Below are positions 25,129 to 32,400 of a DNA stretch of 42,536 nt, in pieces (the first letter of the stretch is position 1; every line of letters begins with the position of its first letter). The stretch is from the NCBI GenBank assembly GCA_946997215.1, contig CAMPUL010000013.1:1-42536 (forward strand), read 5' to 3'. A program made the position numbers and the translations under genes. The notes under the pieces are model-generated. The model worked only from the letters and a program-made list of their open reading frames with translations. It did no database searches and was not told the DNA's origin. The DNA comes from Gardnerella vaginalis (GTDB taxonomy: Bacteria; Actinomycetota; Actinomycetes; Actinomycetales; Bifidobacteriaceae).

Positions 25129-25989
25129 CTATTTAACAAGCGCGTTCAAAACGCTCAAAGTCAAGTTTCCAGCATGATTTGCAGCAAGAACTAAATCGTC
25201 TTTATGCTCATCAAGCGATTCATAAGATTCTCCGCAACGATTACTCATTGCGCGAATCGCAAGGAACGGCACACTATTTTTAGCTGCAATATGCGCTACT
25301 GCAGCACCTTCCATCTCTTCGCAATCGCCAAAAACCTCTTCGCGAACTGCATCTAGAACCTTTGGGTCTGTGTTGAATTGGTCGCTTGTTGCTATGTTTC
25401 CGCAAACGTATGCAACGCCATTTTCGCTCTTATTAGACGCTCTTTGCTTAGATTCCGCGGAAAAATCGCAAGCATCCGAAGACGATTCTTGCAAAGACTT
25501 TTCAAGCCTAAAGCCTAATAACTTTGCTTGATTTGCCGCTAAAGCGCATAACTTTGAGTCCGATTCAAAAACTTCTTTGTATGGAGCACAATCTGCAATA
25601 ATTTGCGTATTTGTTTCTAAATAGTGAAGATTCTTGCCTATAACAATGTCTCCAACATTAAGACGCGGATTTAATGCTCCTGCGATTCCGCTAAAAATCA
25701 ATACTTGTGGCTTAGCTTCGATTATAAGCGCCTGAGCTGCTGCAGCTGCAGCACACTTTCCCATTCCAGCAATGCATATTGTAAGAACAGCATTATTGAC
25801 TTTATTGCATTTATTATTAGACGCGATTTTACCTTGAATAAAAGTAACGCCATAATCTTGCCAAGACTTATATTCGCCACTAAAAGCTTGCAAAATAGGT
25901 TGAGCCTCTTTTTGAAGTGCCACTATAACCGCGAGATTTGAAAGATTGCTAAAATCGCCAGAATTACCGATTGAAAATTCCTTTTGCAT
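25129..25989 (-). CDS. MTA/SAH nucleosidase-like protein (Pfs/PNP superfamily) with Asp-to-Asn change at the purine-recognition position
   Basis: Nucleoside N-glycosidase of the PNP/UDP superfamily. VIVALQKEA at about 18-26 corresponds to the MTAN start with its catalytic Glu (Glu12 in E. coli), GIAGALNPRLNVGDIVIG (about 100-117) is the core loop, and MEGAAVAHIA (about 222-231) carries the ribose-binding Glu (Glu174). The block equal to RAISDVAD is RAMSNRCGE, with Asn (codon 25240-25242) where E. coli has the catalytic, adenine-contacting Asp197. Futalosine hydrolases and 6-oxopurine phosphorylases have Asn there. The 286 residues include a Ser/Asp-rich insertion (about 165-190). GGGGAG precedes the ATG by three bases. 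Adenine specificity should not be assumed. Confidence 0.82.
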   Translation of the reverse strand: MQKEFSIGNSGDFSNLSNLAVIVALQKEAQPILQAFSGEYKSWQDYGVTFIQGKIASNNKCNKVNNAVLTICIAGMGKCAAAAAAQALIIEAKPQVLIFSGIAGALNPRLNVGDIVIGKNLHYLETNTQIIADCAPYKEVFESDSKLCALAANQAKLLGFRLEKSLQESSSDACDFSAESKQRASNKSENGVAYVCGNIATSDQFNTDPKVLDAVREEVFGDCEEMEGAAVAHIAAKNSVPFLAIRAMSNRCGESYESLDEHKDDLVLAANHAGNLTLSVLNALVK

Positions 25990-26385
25990 AGTCTCCCCTA
26001 AAATAAGTTCGATAAATCTAATCTAATAAAATCTAACAAAATCAAATATAGTCAAACATAATCAAATACAACCAAATACAGTCAAATACTTATGACTCTA
26101 AAATCGTAAATACACGCCAAAACAACACAACACACTGCAACACACCGATTGTAACAGCCACTTAACATTTACAAAATTGAACATAAGTAGAGCAAATTTA
26201 CGCTATTAAATCAACAAAATATAGCACGTTATAAACAATCGCGATAACAATTCTGTAACAATTAAGCCTTAAATACGCCTATCGTCTTATAAACTATCAA
26301 ATGTACGGCCGCAAAACCTACTTAAATCGCTTAAAAAACGAATAAGCGAAAAATTTTAAGGTTTTAGCAAAAACAAGGAGAAAAA
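25990..26385. other. divergent intergenic region between the nucleosidase and the ABC transporter
   Basis: No gene is seen in these ~396 bases. The left third holds a degenerate 10-bp repeat array (26021-26090); the rest is AT-rich and should contain both promoters. No riboswitch-like fold or clear paired -35/-10 was recognised. AGGAG for the transporter gene lies at its right end. Confidence 0.6.
26021..26090. repeat. degenerate 10-bp tandem array, about seven units
   Basis: Seven consecutive 10-mers follow the pattern RTCAAATACA (ATCAAATATA, GTCAAACATA, ATCAAATACA, ACCAAATACA and others). An A-run recurs every 10 bases, close to the helical pitch, so intrinsic curvature is possible. Confidence 0.75.
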
Positions 26386-27255
26386 ATGGCTATTTTCGTA
26401 CATAACAACTTGCACACTAACCGCGTAGCAATCGCAGCTACAAAAATCGCTGCAGCAGCATTAGCAGTGGCTGCAATGGTTAGCACAGCGGCATGCGGAA
26501 GCCAAAACGCACAAGATCCAAACCAAAAGACGATCACTCCAGGCGTTTTGACAATCGGCACAGCTCAGCCAACTTACACACCTTGGATGTACGATAACAA
26601 GCCAGAAAACGGTAAGGGATACGAATCCGCAGTAGCATACGCTGTTGCAAAGAAACTTGGCTACGGCAAAGACAAGGTTAAGTGGGTTCGCACAACCTTT
26701 GACTCCGCAGTAACTCCAGGCCCAAAGGACTTTGACTTTAACCTTCAGCAGTTCTCTATTACCGAAGAACGCAAGAAGGCAGTAGACTTTTCGCCAAGCT
26801 ACTACAATGCAACTCAAGGCGTTGTTGTTAAAAAAGACAGCAAGTTTGCTAACGCAAAGACTTTAGCAGATCTTAAAACCGCGCAGATTGGCGCAATGGT
26901 TGGAACAACAAGCTACAGCTTTGCTAAAGACAAGATTAAGAGCGATATTCAAACCTTTAACGATAACGACGCATTGGTTCAGGCTCTTGACTCTAAGCAA
27001 ATTGACGCACTTGTTATAGATACTCCATCTTCTGTGAACATTGTTCGCAGTAAGCAAGTTAAGGATGGTGTTGTTCTTGGACAGATTGCAGGATCGGAAG
27101 ATAAGGAAGGAACTGGCCTTGTGCTTCCAAAAGGCTCTAAGCTTACTGCAGACGTTACTAAGGCTGTAAACGCGCTAGAAAAAGATGGCACTTTGAAGAA
27201 GCTCCAAGAAAAGTGGCTTGCAGAGTACACAACTGATGTGCCAGTTCTTAAGTAA
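26386..27255 (+). CDS. ABC transporter substrate-binding lipoprotein, polar amino-acid family
   Basis: Extracellular solute-binding protein (family 3) that delivers an amino acid to the permease encoded downstream. A basic/hydrophobic signal (about 1-38) ends in a lipobox-like STAAC, with Cys at about residue 38 as the lipid-modified residue. The mature part has the family pattern: LTIGTAQPTYTPWMYD, GYESAVAYAVAKKLGY, DFNLQQFSITEERKKAVDFSPSYY and GAMVGTTSYSFA. 289 residues. AGGAG precedes the ATG by five bases. The permease gene is separated from it by a large hairpin, as in operons where the binding protein is made in excess. The ligand (Gln, Glu, Cys or another) cannot be deduced. Confidence 0.93.
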   Translation: MAIFVHNNLHTNRVAIAATKIAAAALAVAAMVSTAACGSQNAQDPNQKTITPGVLTIGTAQPTYTPWMYDNKPENGKGYESAVAYAVAKKLGYGKDKVKWVRTTFDSAVTPGPKDFDFNLQQFSITEERKKAVDFSPSYYNATQGVVVKKDSKFANAKTLADLKTAQIGAMVGTTSYSFAKDKIKSDIQTFNDNDALVQALDSKQIDALVIDTPSSVNIVRSKQVKDGVVLGQIAGSEDKEGTGLVLPKGSKLTADVTKAVNALEKDGTLKKLQEKWLAEYTTDVPVLK

Positions 27256-27332
27256 ATTGATCTAAATTAAATCAAACAAAATAGATTAAAAATAGATCAA
27301 AATAAATAAAAATCGTACCAACGTCATTACCA

Positions 27333-27397
27333 ATACGCATTATTGTAAGCAATTTGTAACCCAATCGTCACATAAAAGTGCTTACAATAGTGCGTAT
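27333..27397 (+). promoter_or_regulatory. large intercistronic hairpin between binding protein and permease genes
   Basis: The 19-base arms at 27333-27351 and 27379-27397 are complementary at 18 positions, the remaining one being a G-T wobble, around a 27-base loop. The core is TATTGTAAGC/GCTTACAATA. No T-run follows, so it is unlikely to stop transcription fully; an mRNA-stabilising or processing structure is more likely. The right arm contains TACAAT, so a protein-binding operator or internal promoter is an alternative. Confidence 0.8.
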
Positions 27398-27431
27398 CAT
27401 TCATTATGTCGAAAGGCTCAGGCTACCGCCA

Positions 27432-28382
27432 ATGACAGTACTTAACGGCAGTACAACAGATTCTGCAAGCAACGAATCAAATAAGTTACTCACTAATGCG
27501 TCATCACTATCTAGCGCTAATACGGCATTAGATGAAGGAACGTGCGCTTTAAGCAATATCGAGCTTGAGCGCAGAGCAATCCGCAAAAAACAAAATCTTA
27601 AATCTGTTTTAACAAGCATAATAAGCACTTTAGTATTGCTTGGCGTGTGCATTGTGGCGCTTGCAATGAGCCCTGGTTGGCCAAGAGTGCGCGAAACTTT
27701 CTTCTCTGGCAAATACTTTATGCTATCTTTGCCATCCGTTTTGCAAGGCTTAATGCTTAACTTGCAAGTGCTTGTGTTTGCTGTTATTGGAGTAGCAATA
27801 CTTGGAACCTTAATCGCAGTTATTCGCACAAGCGTAAGCCCAATGCTTTTCCCTTTGCGCGCTATAGCGCAATTCTACACAACTATTATGCGCGGCATAC
27901 CAATGCTTGTTGTGCTTTACTTAATCGGCTTTGGCATACCAGGATTGCAGCTTTTTGGGCGAATTCCTCCGGCAATACTTGGCACAATCGCCATTATTAT
28001 GAGTTACTCTGCATACGTTGGAGAGGTATTGCGCGCAGGATTTGAAGACGTGCATCCATCTATGCGAGCATCTGCAAGGTCACTTGGCTTAACATCTGGT
28101 CAAACTGTGCGATTAGTGGTAATTCCTCTTGGCTTAAGAAAAGTGGCTCCTGCATTAATGAACGACTTTATATCTATGCAAAAAGATGCAGGACTTATAT
28201 CGGTTTTGGGTGCTGTAGACGCAGTTCGAGCCGCTCAAATATCTGTAGCAACTTCTTATAACTTCACTCCATACGTTGTAGCAAGCGTTGTGTTTATAGC
28301 GCTAAGCATTCCGTTTATTGTTCTAAACGATTGGTATACAGCAAGACTTCGAAAGCGCGAGCTAAACGGAGGAACTGTGTGA
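27432..28382 (+). CDS. ABC transporter permease, polar amino-acid (HisMQ) family
   Basis: Inner-membrane permease subunit. After a Ser/Asn-rich cytoplasmic N-terminus (about 1-55) there are several hydrophobic helices; the HisMQ-type signature FYTTIMRGIPMLVVLYLIGFG and the EAA loop SMRASARSLGLTSGQTVRLVVIPLGLRK are clear. The start is placed at 27432; an ATG at 27378 in frame would lie inside the hairpin and has no ribosome site, although the site at 27432 (AGG nine bases upstream) is also weak. It is 316 residues, with the N-terminal extension longer than usual. The ATPase gene overlaps its stop codon by one base (TGATG). Confidence 0.88.
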   Translation: MTVLNGSTTDSASNESNKLLTNASSLSSANTALDEGTCALSNIELERRAIRKKQNLKSVLTSIISTLVLLGVCIVALAMSPGWPRVRETFFSGKYFMLSLPSVLQGLMLNLQVLVFAVIGVAILGTLIAVIRTSVSPMLFPLRAIAQFYTTIMRGIPMLVVLYLIGFGIPGLQLFGRIPPAILGTIAIIMSYSAYVGEVLRAGFEDVHPSMRASARSLGLTSGQTVRLVVIPLGLRKVAPALMNDFISMQKDAGLISVLGAVDAVRAAQISVATSYNFTPYVVASVVFIALSIPFIVLNDWYTARLRKRELNGGTV

Positions 28383-29206
28383 TGAGTAACGTAACAAATC
28401 AAAAGGTAAATCAACAAATGAGTGATTACACGAACACAAGCAATCAAACAAATGCAAGCGACAATACGGATTCAACTCCAGTTTTGCGCTTAAGCAATAT
28501 TCGCAAGTCGTATAACTCAACGCCTGTTCTTAAAGGCATTTCTTTTGATATTGCGCCTCACGAAGTGGTGGCTCTTTTAGGGCCTTCTGGAAGCGGCAAA
28601 TCTACTCTTATGAAGTGCATTAATTTGCTTGAGAGAGTAGACGACGGCCAAGTTTGGCTTGGAAACACAGATATTACGGATCCGCGCATAAATCAAGATC
28701 AAATTAGATCTCAAATCGGAGTTGTGTTCCAGCAATTCAATCTTTTTACGCATATGAGTGTTTTAGATAACGTAACTCTTGCTGCGCGAAAAGTTCATCA
28801 TTGGAGCAAAGATCGCGCAGAAAGCCGCGCAATGGAGCTTCTGTCTAGGATTAAGCTAGAAAATAAAGCAAAGTCCTACCCAGATCAGCTTTCGGGCGGG
28901 CAGCAGCAGCGAGTGGCGATTGCGCGCGCGCTTATGACAAGCCCACAACTTTTGCTTTTAGACGAGATTACTTCTGCTCTAGACCCAATGCTTGTTGGCG
29001 AAGTTCTAGACATGGTTGCGGAGCTAAAGCAGCAAGGAACAACCATTTTAATGGCCACTCACGAGATGCATTTTGCGCACGAAGCGGCCGACAGAGTAGT
29101 TTTGCTTAGAAATGGCGTTGTTGCGGAAAATGGCACGCCGTACGAAGTTATGGACGCTTGCAGCGACCCAGAAACGCAAAACTTCTTTAAATCATTCCGC
29201 CACTAG
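28382..29206 (+). CDS. ABC transporter ATP-binding protein, polar amino-acid family
   Basis: ATPase driving the amino-acid uptake system. GPSGSGKST (Walker A, about 67-75), VVFQQFNLFTHMSVLDNV (Q-loop), LSGGQQQRVAIARAL (signature, about 163-177), LLLLDEITSALDP (Walker B, with Ile in place of the usual Pro-Thr pattern) and ATHEMHFAHE (H-loop) are all present. The start at 28382 is chosen because GGAGG lies nine bases upstream and the codon overlaps the permease stop, giving translational coupling; an in-frame ATG 51 bases earlier has no such support. Its 3' end overlaps the convergent ribF gene by 15 bases. Confidence 0.93.
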   Translation: MSNVTNQKVNQQMSDYTNTSNQTNASDNTDSTPVLRLSNIRKSYNSTPVLKGISFDIAPHEVVALLGPSGSGKSTLMKCINLLERVDDGQVWLGNTDITDPRINQDQIRSQIGVVFQQFNLFTHMSVLDNVTLAARKVHHWSKDRAESRAMELLSRIKLENKAKSYPDQLSGGQQQRVAIARALMTSPQLLLLDEITSALDPMLVGEVLDMVAELKQQGTTILMATHEMHFAHEAADRVVLLRNGVVAENGTPYEVMDACSDPETQNFFKSFRH

Positions 29207-30499
29207 CGCGCGCGTTTGCTCAACGTCTTTGCTAATAGCGTCTTTAAGCTGCTCTTGCGAGTCAAATGCTTGCTGCGGGCGCAAGAATCGCGCAAACTCA
29301 ATGCAAACTCTGTGACCGTATAAGTCTTGAATCTTATCTGTTAATGCATATGCTTCAACAGTTCGATTAGACGTATTAGATGCATTAGAAGAATCAGACG
29401 GATTATATGCATTAGACGATTGCTCTTCTAGAGTGTCGTCGTAAGCATCCGCGCGATTTGCTACGTCATCTTCAAAAGTAGGATTAGTGCCAACTGAAAT
29501 TGCAGCAGCCCAACGCCAAGGCGAATGCGAACCAAGATGAAGCTCATCTTTACGCAAAACACCTACGCTAGGAATGTTTCTGCTAGAAGAAGCGCCATTT
29601 TGCTCGTCTGCGTCTAAATCAATAATCCAGCCAGCATACACGCCATCAACAGGAATATATCCGTCAATTCGCTCCCCAAGATTTACAGTTGGGAACCCAA
29701 TTTGATGACCGCGACCAGCTCCGTGAATAACAGTGCCTTCTACTCTATGCGGCTGTCCAAGAATATCTCCAGCATCTCGAACCCTGCCATTAGCAAGCAT
29801 CCATCGCACATTTGTAGAGCTCCAAGCACGAACCTTTTTATTCGGCATGCCCTTGCTCCAAGCACGATATTCCGCCTTATTCATGCCACTTGCAGGATCT
29901 TTTGGCTCTCCGCCTTCTAAAGGAACCTCTGGAACAATCGGATCTGGAACGCGAACGTCTCCTGGCCCAAAATCATCTACAACAACAAGATTAAAAACGC
30001 CTGTAGCTTGCGCAAGATCTTTAATAGCATGAACGTTTCCAGCTCTTTTAGCACCCAAAGCTGCATCCGAGCCTAAAACAAGCGCGCGCATGCCTAGCTT
30101 TCCAACCAGCTGCCCAAGGAAGAATCTGTACGATTTTGCTGCAAAAGCAAGGCTATATCGAACAATAATAACGTGATCAACATCTAACTGTTGCAAAACT
30201 CTAAGCCGCTGACGAACGCTTGTTAGCGCTTGCGAATCTACTGGAATTTGCGCGTCATCGCCAAAATCGTCGAATAAATCTGGATTTTCGTGCACAACGC
30301 TTGGACGAGGGTCAAACATTATAACAACCGAGAACGCGTTGTTTTTGCGCGCAATCTCTACTGTTCGCTCAATAACTTTACGATGCCCAAGATGCATTCC
30401 GTCAAATACGCCTATTGTAACAACTGACTTACGTTGAGCGCTCAACGTTGGCCAACTAATCATACCGTTGGCATCTGGTCGAATGTCGATGACCTTCAT
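29192..30499 (-). CDS. ribF: bifunctional riboflavin kinase / FAD synthetase
   Basis: Makes FMN and FAD from riboflavin. The N-terminal adenylyltransferase domain has VVTIGVFDGMHLGHRKVI (about 26-43) with the nucleotide-binding HxGH; the C-terminal kinase domain has GTVIHGAGRGHQIGFPTVNL (about 253-272), DGVYAGW and the end block LYGHRVCIEFARFLRPQQAFDS. At 435 residues it exceeds the usual ~310: there is a linker rich in Pro/Gly (about 175-225) and an Asn/Ser/Asp slippage tract in the kinase domain (about 345-375). AAGGA precedes the ATG by four bases. It ends the nusA-infB-rbfA-truB run, the usual actinobacterial order. Confidence 0.94.
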   Translation of the reverse strand: MKVIDIRPDANGMISWPTLSAQRKSVVTIGVFDGMHLGHRKVIERTVEIARKNNAFSVVIMFDPRPSVVHENPDLFDDFGDDAQIPVDSQALTSVRQRLRVLQQLDVDHVIIVRYSLAFAAKSYRFFLGQLVGKLGMRALVLGSDAALGAKRAGNVHAIKDLAQATGVFNLVVVDDFGPGDVRVPDPIVPEVPLEGGEPKDPASGMNKAEYRAWSKGMPNKKVRAWSSTNVRWMLANGRVRDAGDILGQPHRVEGTVIHGAGRGHQIGFPTVNLGERIDGYIPVDGVYAGWIIDLDADEQNGASSSRNIPSVGVLRKDELHLGSHSPWRWAAAISVGTNPTFEDDVANRADAYDDTLEEQSSNAYNPSDSSNASNTSNRTVEAYALTDKIQDLYGHRVCIEFARFLRPQQAFDSQEQLKDAISKDVEQTRALVAE

Positions 30500-30604
30500 T
30501 ATATCCTTACTGTTCGCAAGAGCTGCAAATATTGGTATCGCTTTATTTTAGACGCCACTTTGCCGCAACCCCATTTTCACACTGATATCTATTTTACCAG
30601 CAAA

Positions 30605-31849
30605 CTAGCTTTGTACAAATACTACAATTGGTTTAGCTTCTATTTGATTTGTATTTTTTTCGATTTTTTCGTTTGTTGTTGTAATTTTGGCTTGAGATAT
30701 AGAAACCGTTCTGCTTAAATCTGCGGTTGCTGGCGATTTATCCGCAGGTGTTATAACTGCCACAACATCGTTTTGCTCATCTTTTGCGGATTTTACGTAT
30801 GCAATCGCGTTTTTTGCGCTAATCGTAGGAATTGTGATTTTTCTGCCAAATCGCAAGTCTTTAGCTTGATTCTCACTTACTTCAACTGTTTGCATAGTCA
30901 ATTTTGCGGATTCAAACATGCTTAGCAAGTGTTGATCTATCGTATTTTCTAAAGGATATGATGCTGGCAAAGCAGCACGCGAATCGCCAGCAGTACGAGA
31001 ATCGCATGAACCTCGCGATTCATATGAGCCTTGCGAATAGTACGAATCGTCTAAAACAGCCTTCGCACGAGTTTGAGTCACGCCATTTTTGCTTGTAAAT
31101 GTGCGAATAACACTTTTAAGCTTAAGCACGCGACTGTCTTCTATAGAAAAATCGCCAATACGCGTTCTTCTAAGGCTAACTAAGTGTCCTCCAACTCCAA
31201 GAACACGCCCCAAATCGCGAGCTAGAGCGCGAATATATGTGCCACTAGAGCAAGAAACGCTTGCGCGCACGTCAATAACCTTTGCGCCGCTTACGCCCAC
31301 ACTAAAATGCGCATCCAGCAAAGAAAAATCGTAAATAAAAACTTCTCTAGGCTCTAAATGAACGTCTTTACCTTCACGCGCTAAGTCGTAAGCGCGAACG
31401 CCATTTACTTTTATAGCAGAAAAAGATGTTGGCGTTTGCATAATCGAGCCAGTAAAATTCTTTTCGATTACAACGCGCAATTCCTTAAGAATTTCATCAA
31501 TATTTGCGTTATTTGAATAGCTTAGAATAGTATTTTCACTCTTAGCGCTTGCAATAATATTTCCATCCGCGTCGTCTGTATTAGTTGACTCGCCAAGACG
31601 AATCACAGCTTCGTACGTTTTATTGTGACCAAGCAAATAGTTGAGCAAGCGCGTGGCGTTACCAAAGCCAAGAATCAGCAAACCCGTTGCCATTGGGTCA
31701 AGAGTGCCAGCATGACCCACTCGTTTAGTGTGCAACAGGCCGCGTGCAAAAGATACAACATCGTGACTGGTAACGCCTTTTGGCTTATCTACTAGCAAAA
31801 TTCCAGAAGATGGTACTTTGCTAGAAGATGGTAATTCAGGACTACTCAT
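30605..31849 (-). CDS. truB: tRNA pseudouridine(55) synthase TruB
   Basis: Forms pseudouridine 55 in the T-loop of tRNAs. GILLVDKPKGVTSHDVV (16-32) and RVGHAGTLDPMATGLLILG (43-61, catalytic Asp51) are diagnostic; SCSSGTYIRALARDLG near 195 is the second conserved block. The 414 residues exceed the usual ~300 because of a Ser/Gly/Arg/Asp slippage tract (about 272-298, built on TCGCGATTC-like words) and an extended C-terminus. It overlaps rbfA by eight bases and is translationally coupled (GAGAGG before the ATG). A 105-base spacer separates it from ribF. Confidence 0.95.
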   Translation of the reverse strand: MSSPELPSSSKVPSSGILLVDKPKGVTSHDVVSFARGLLHTKRVGHAGTLDPMATGLLILGFGNATRLLNYLLGHNKTYEAVIRLGESTNTDDADGNIIASAKSENTILSYSNNANIDEILKELRVVIEKNFTGSIMQTPTSFSAIKVNGVRAYDLAREGKDVHLEPREVFIYDFSLLDAHFSVGVSGAKVIDVRASVSCSSGTYIRALARDLGRVLGVGGHLVSLRRTRIGDFSIEDSRVLKLKSVIRTFTSKNGVTQTRAKAVLDDSYYSQGSYESRGSCDSRTAGDSRAALPASYPLENTIDQHLLSMFESAKLTMQTVEVSENQAKDLRFGRKITIPTISAKNAIAYVKSAKDEQNDVVAVITPADKSPATADLSRTVSISQAKITTTNEKIEKNTNQIEAKPIVVFVQS

Positions 31850-32399
31850 TACCCTCTCTAAAGTCGCTAGTTACATCACTATCAAAGTCGCCAGAATCCG
31901 CAGAATCTCCCGAATCCGCAAAGTCGCTGTCTTCGTCAAAATCCTCGTCGTCAAAATCCTCATCTTCACGAGGCTTTTTATACGGATCCGCTTCCCCAGC
32001 ATATTGCGCTGTTTCTCGCGCTTTAGCTAGCTCCTCGTCACGCTTGCGAGCCGCAACCAAAATGTCTTCAATCTCGTGAGCTTCGCTAGGAACTTCATCG
32101 TAAACAAATTGGATTTGAGGCGTTAATCGCAAGCCTGCTTTAGCTCCAACTAAAGTGCGCAAACGACCCTTAGCCTGCTGCAAAGCCTGGTTTGCACGCA
32201 TACGCTCGCCCTGCTCTTTTCCAGCAGTGCCAAGCTGCGTCCAATACACTTTAGCGATTTGCAAATCGTTAGTAACTCTCACTTCTGTAATCGTTACGTT
32301 AGCAAGTCGCTTATCGTGTAAATGCGATTCCATATTGGACGCAATCACTCTGTGAATCAAAGCCGCAATTCGCGCGGCTCTAGGGTTTGTTCCAGCCAT
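31842..32399 (-). CDS. rbfA: ribosome-binding factor A
   Basis: Small KH-like protein that matures the 30S subunit (16S rRNA 5' end, cold adaptation). The N-terminal ~120 residues match the family: NPRAARIAALIHRVIASNMESHL, VTITEVRVTNDLQIAKVYWT and LRTLVGAKAGLRLTPQIQFVYDEVPSEAHEIEDIL. The last ~55 residues are an acidic Asp/Ser/Phe tract encoded by repeated GACTTTGAC/GATTCTGCG-type words, likely variable in length. Only one base separates its ATG from the infB stop. Confidence 0.95.
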   Translation of the reverse strand: MAGTNPRAARIAALIHRVIASNMESHLHDKRLANVTITEVRVTNDLQIAKVYWTQLGTAGKEQGERMRANQALQQAKGRLRTLVGAKAGLRLTPQIQFVYDEVPSEAHEIEDILVAARKRDEELAKARETAQYAGEADPYKKPREDEDFDDEDFDEDSDFADSGDSADSGDFDSDVTSDFREGNE

Positions 32400-32400
32400 A

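Noticed and set aside
23083..25989. Futalosine (menaquinone) pathway assignment for the deaminase and nucleosidase
   Set aside because: The Asn in the nucleosidase resembles futalosine hydrolase, but no other menaquinone gene is near and the SAH-hydrolase homologue points to thioether nucleosides; quinone synthesis is not expected in this group.
27378..27431. Earlier permease start at 27378
   Set aside because: It lies within the intercistronic hairpin and has no ribosome binding site.
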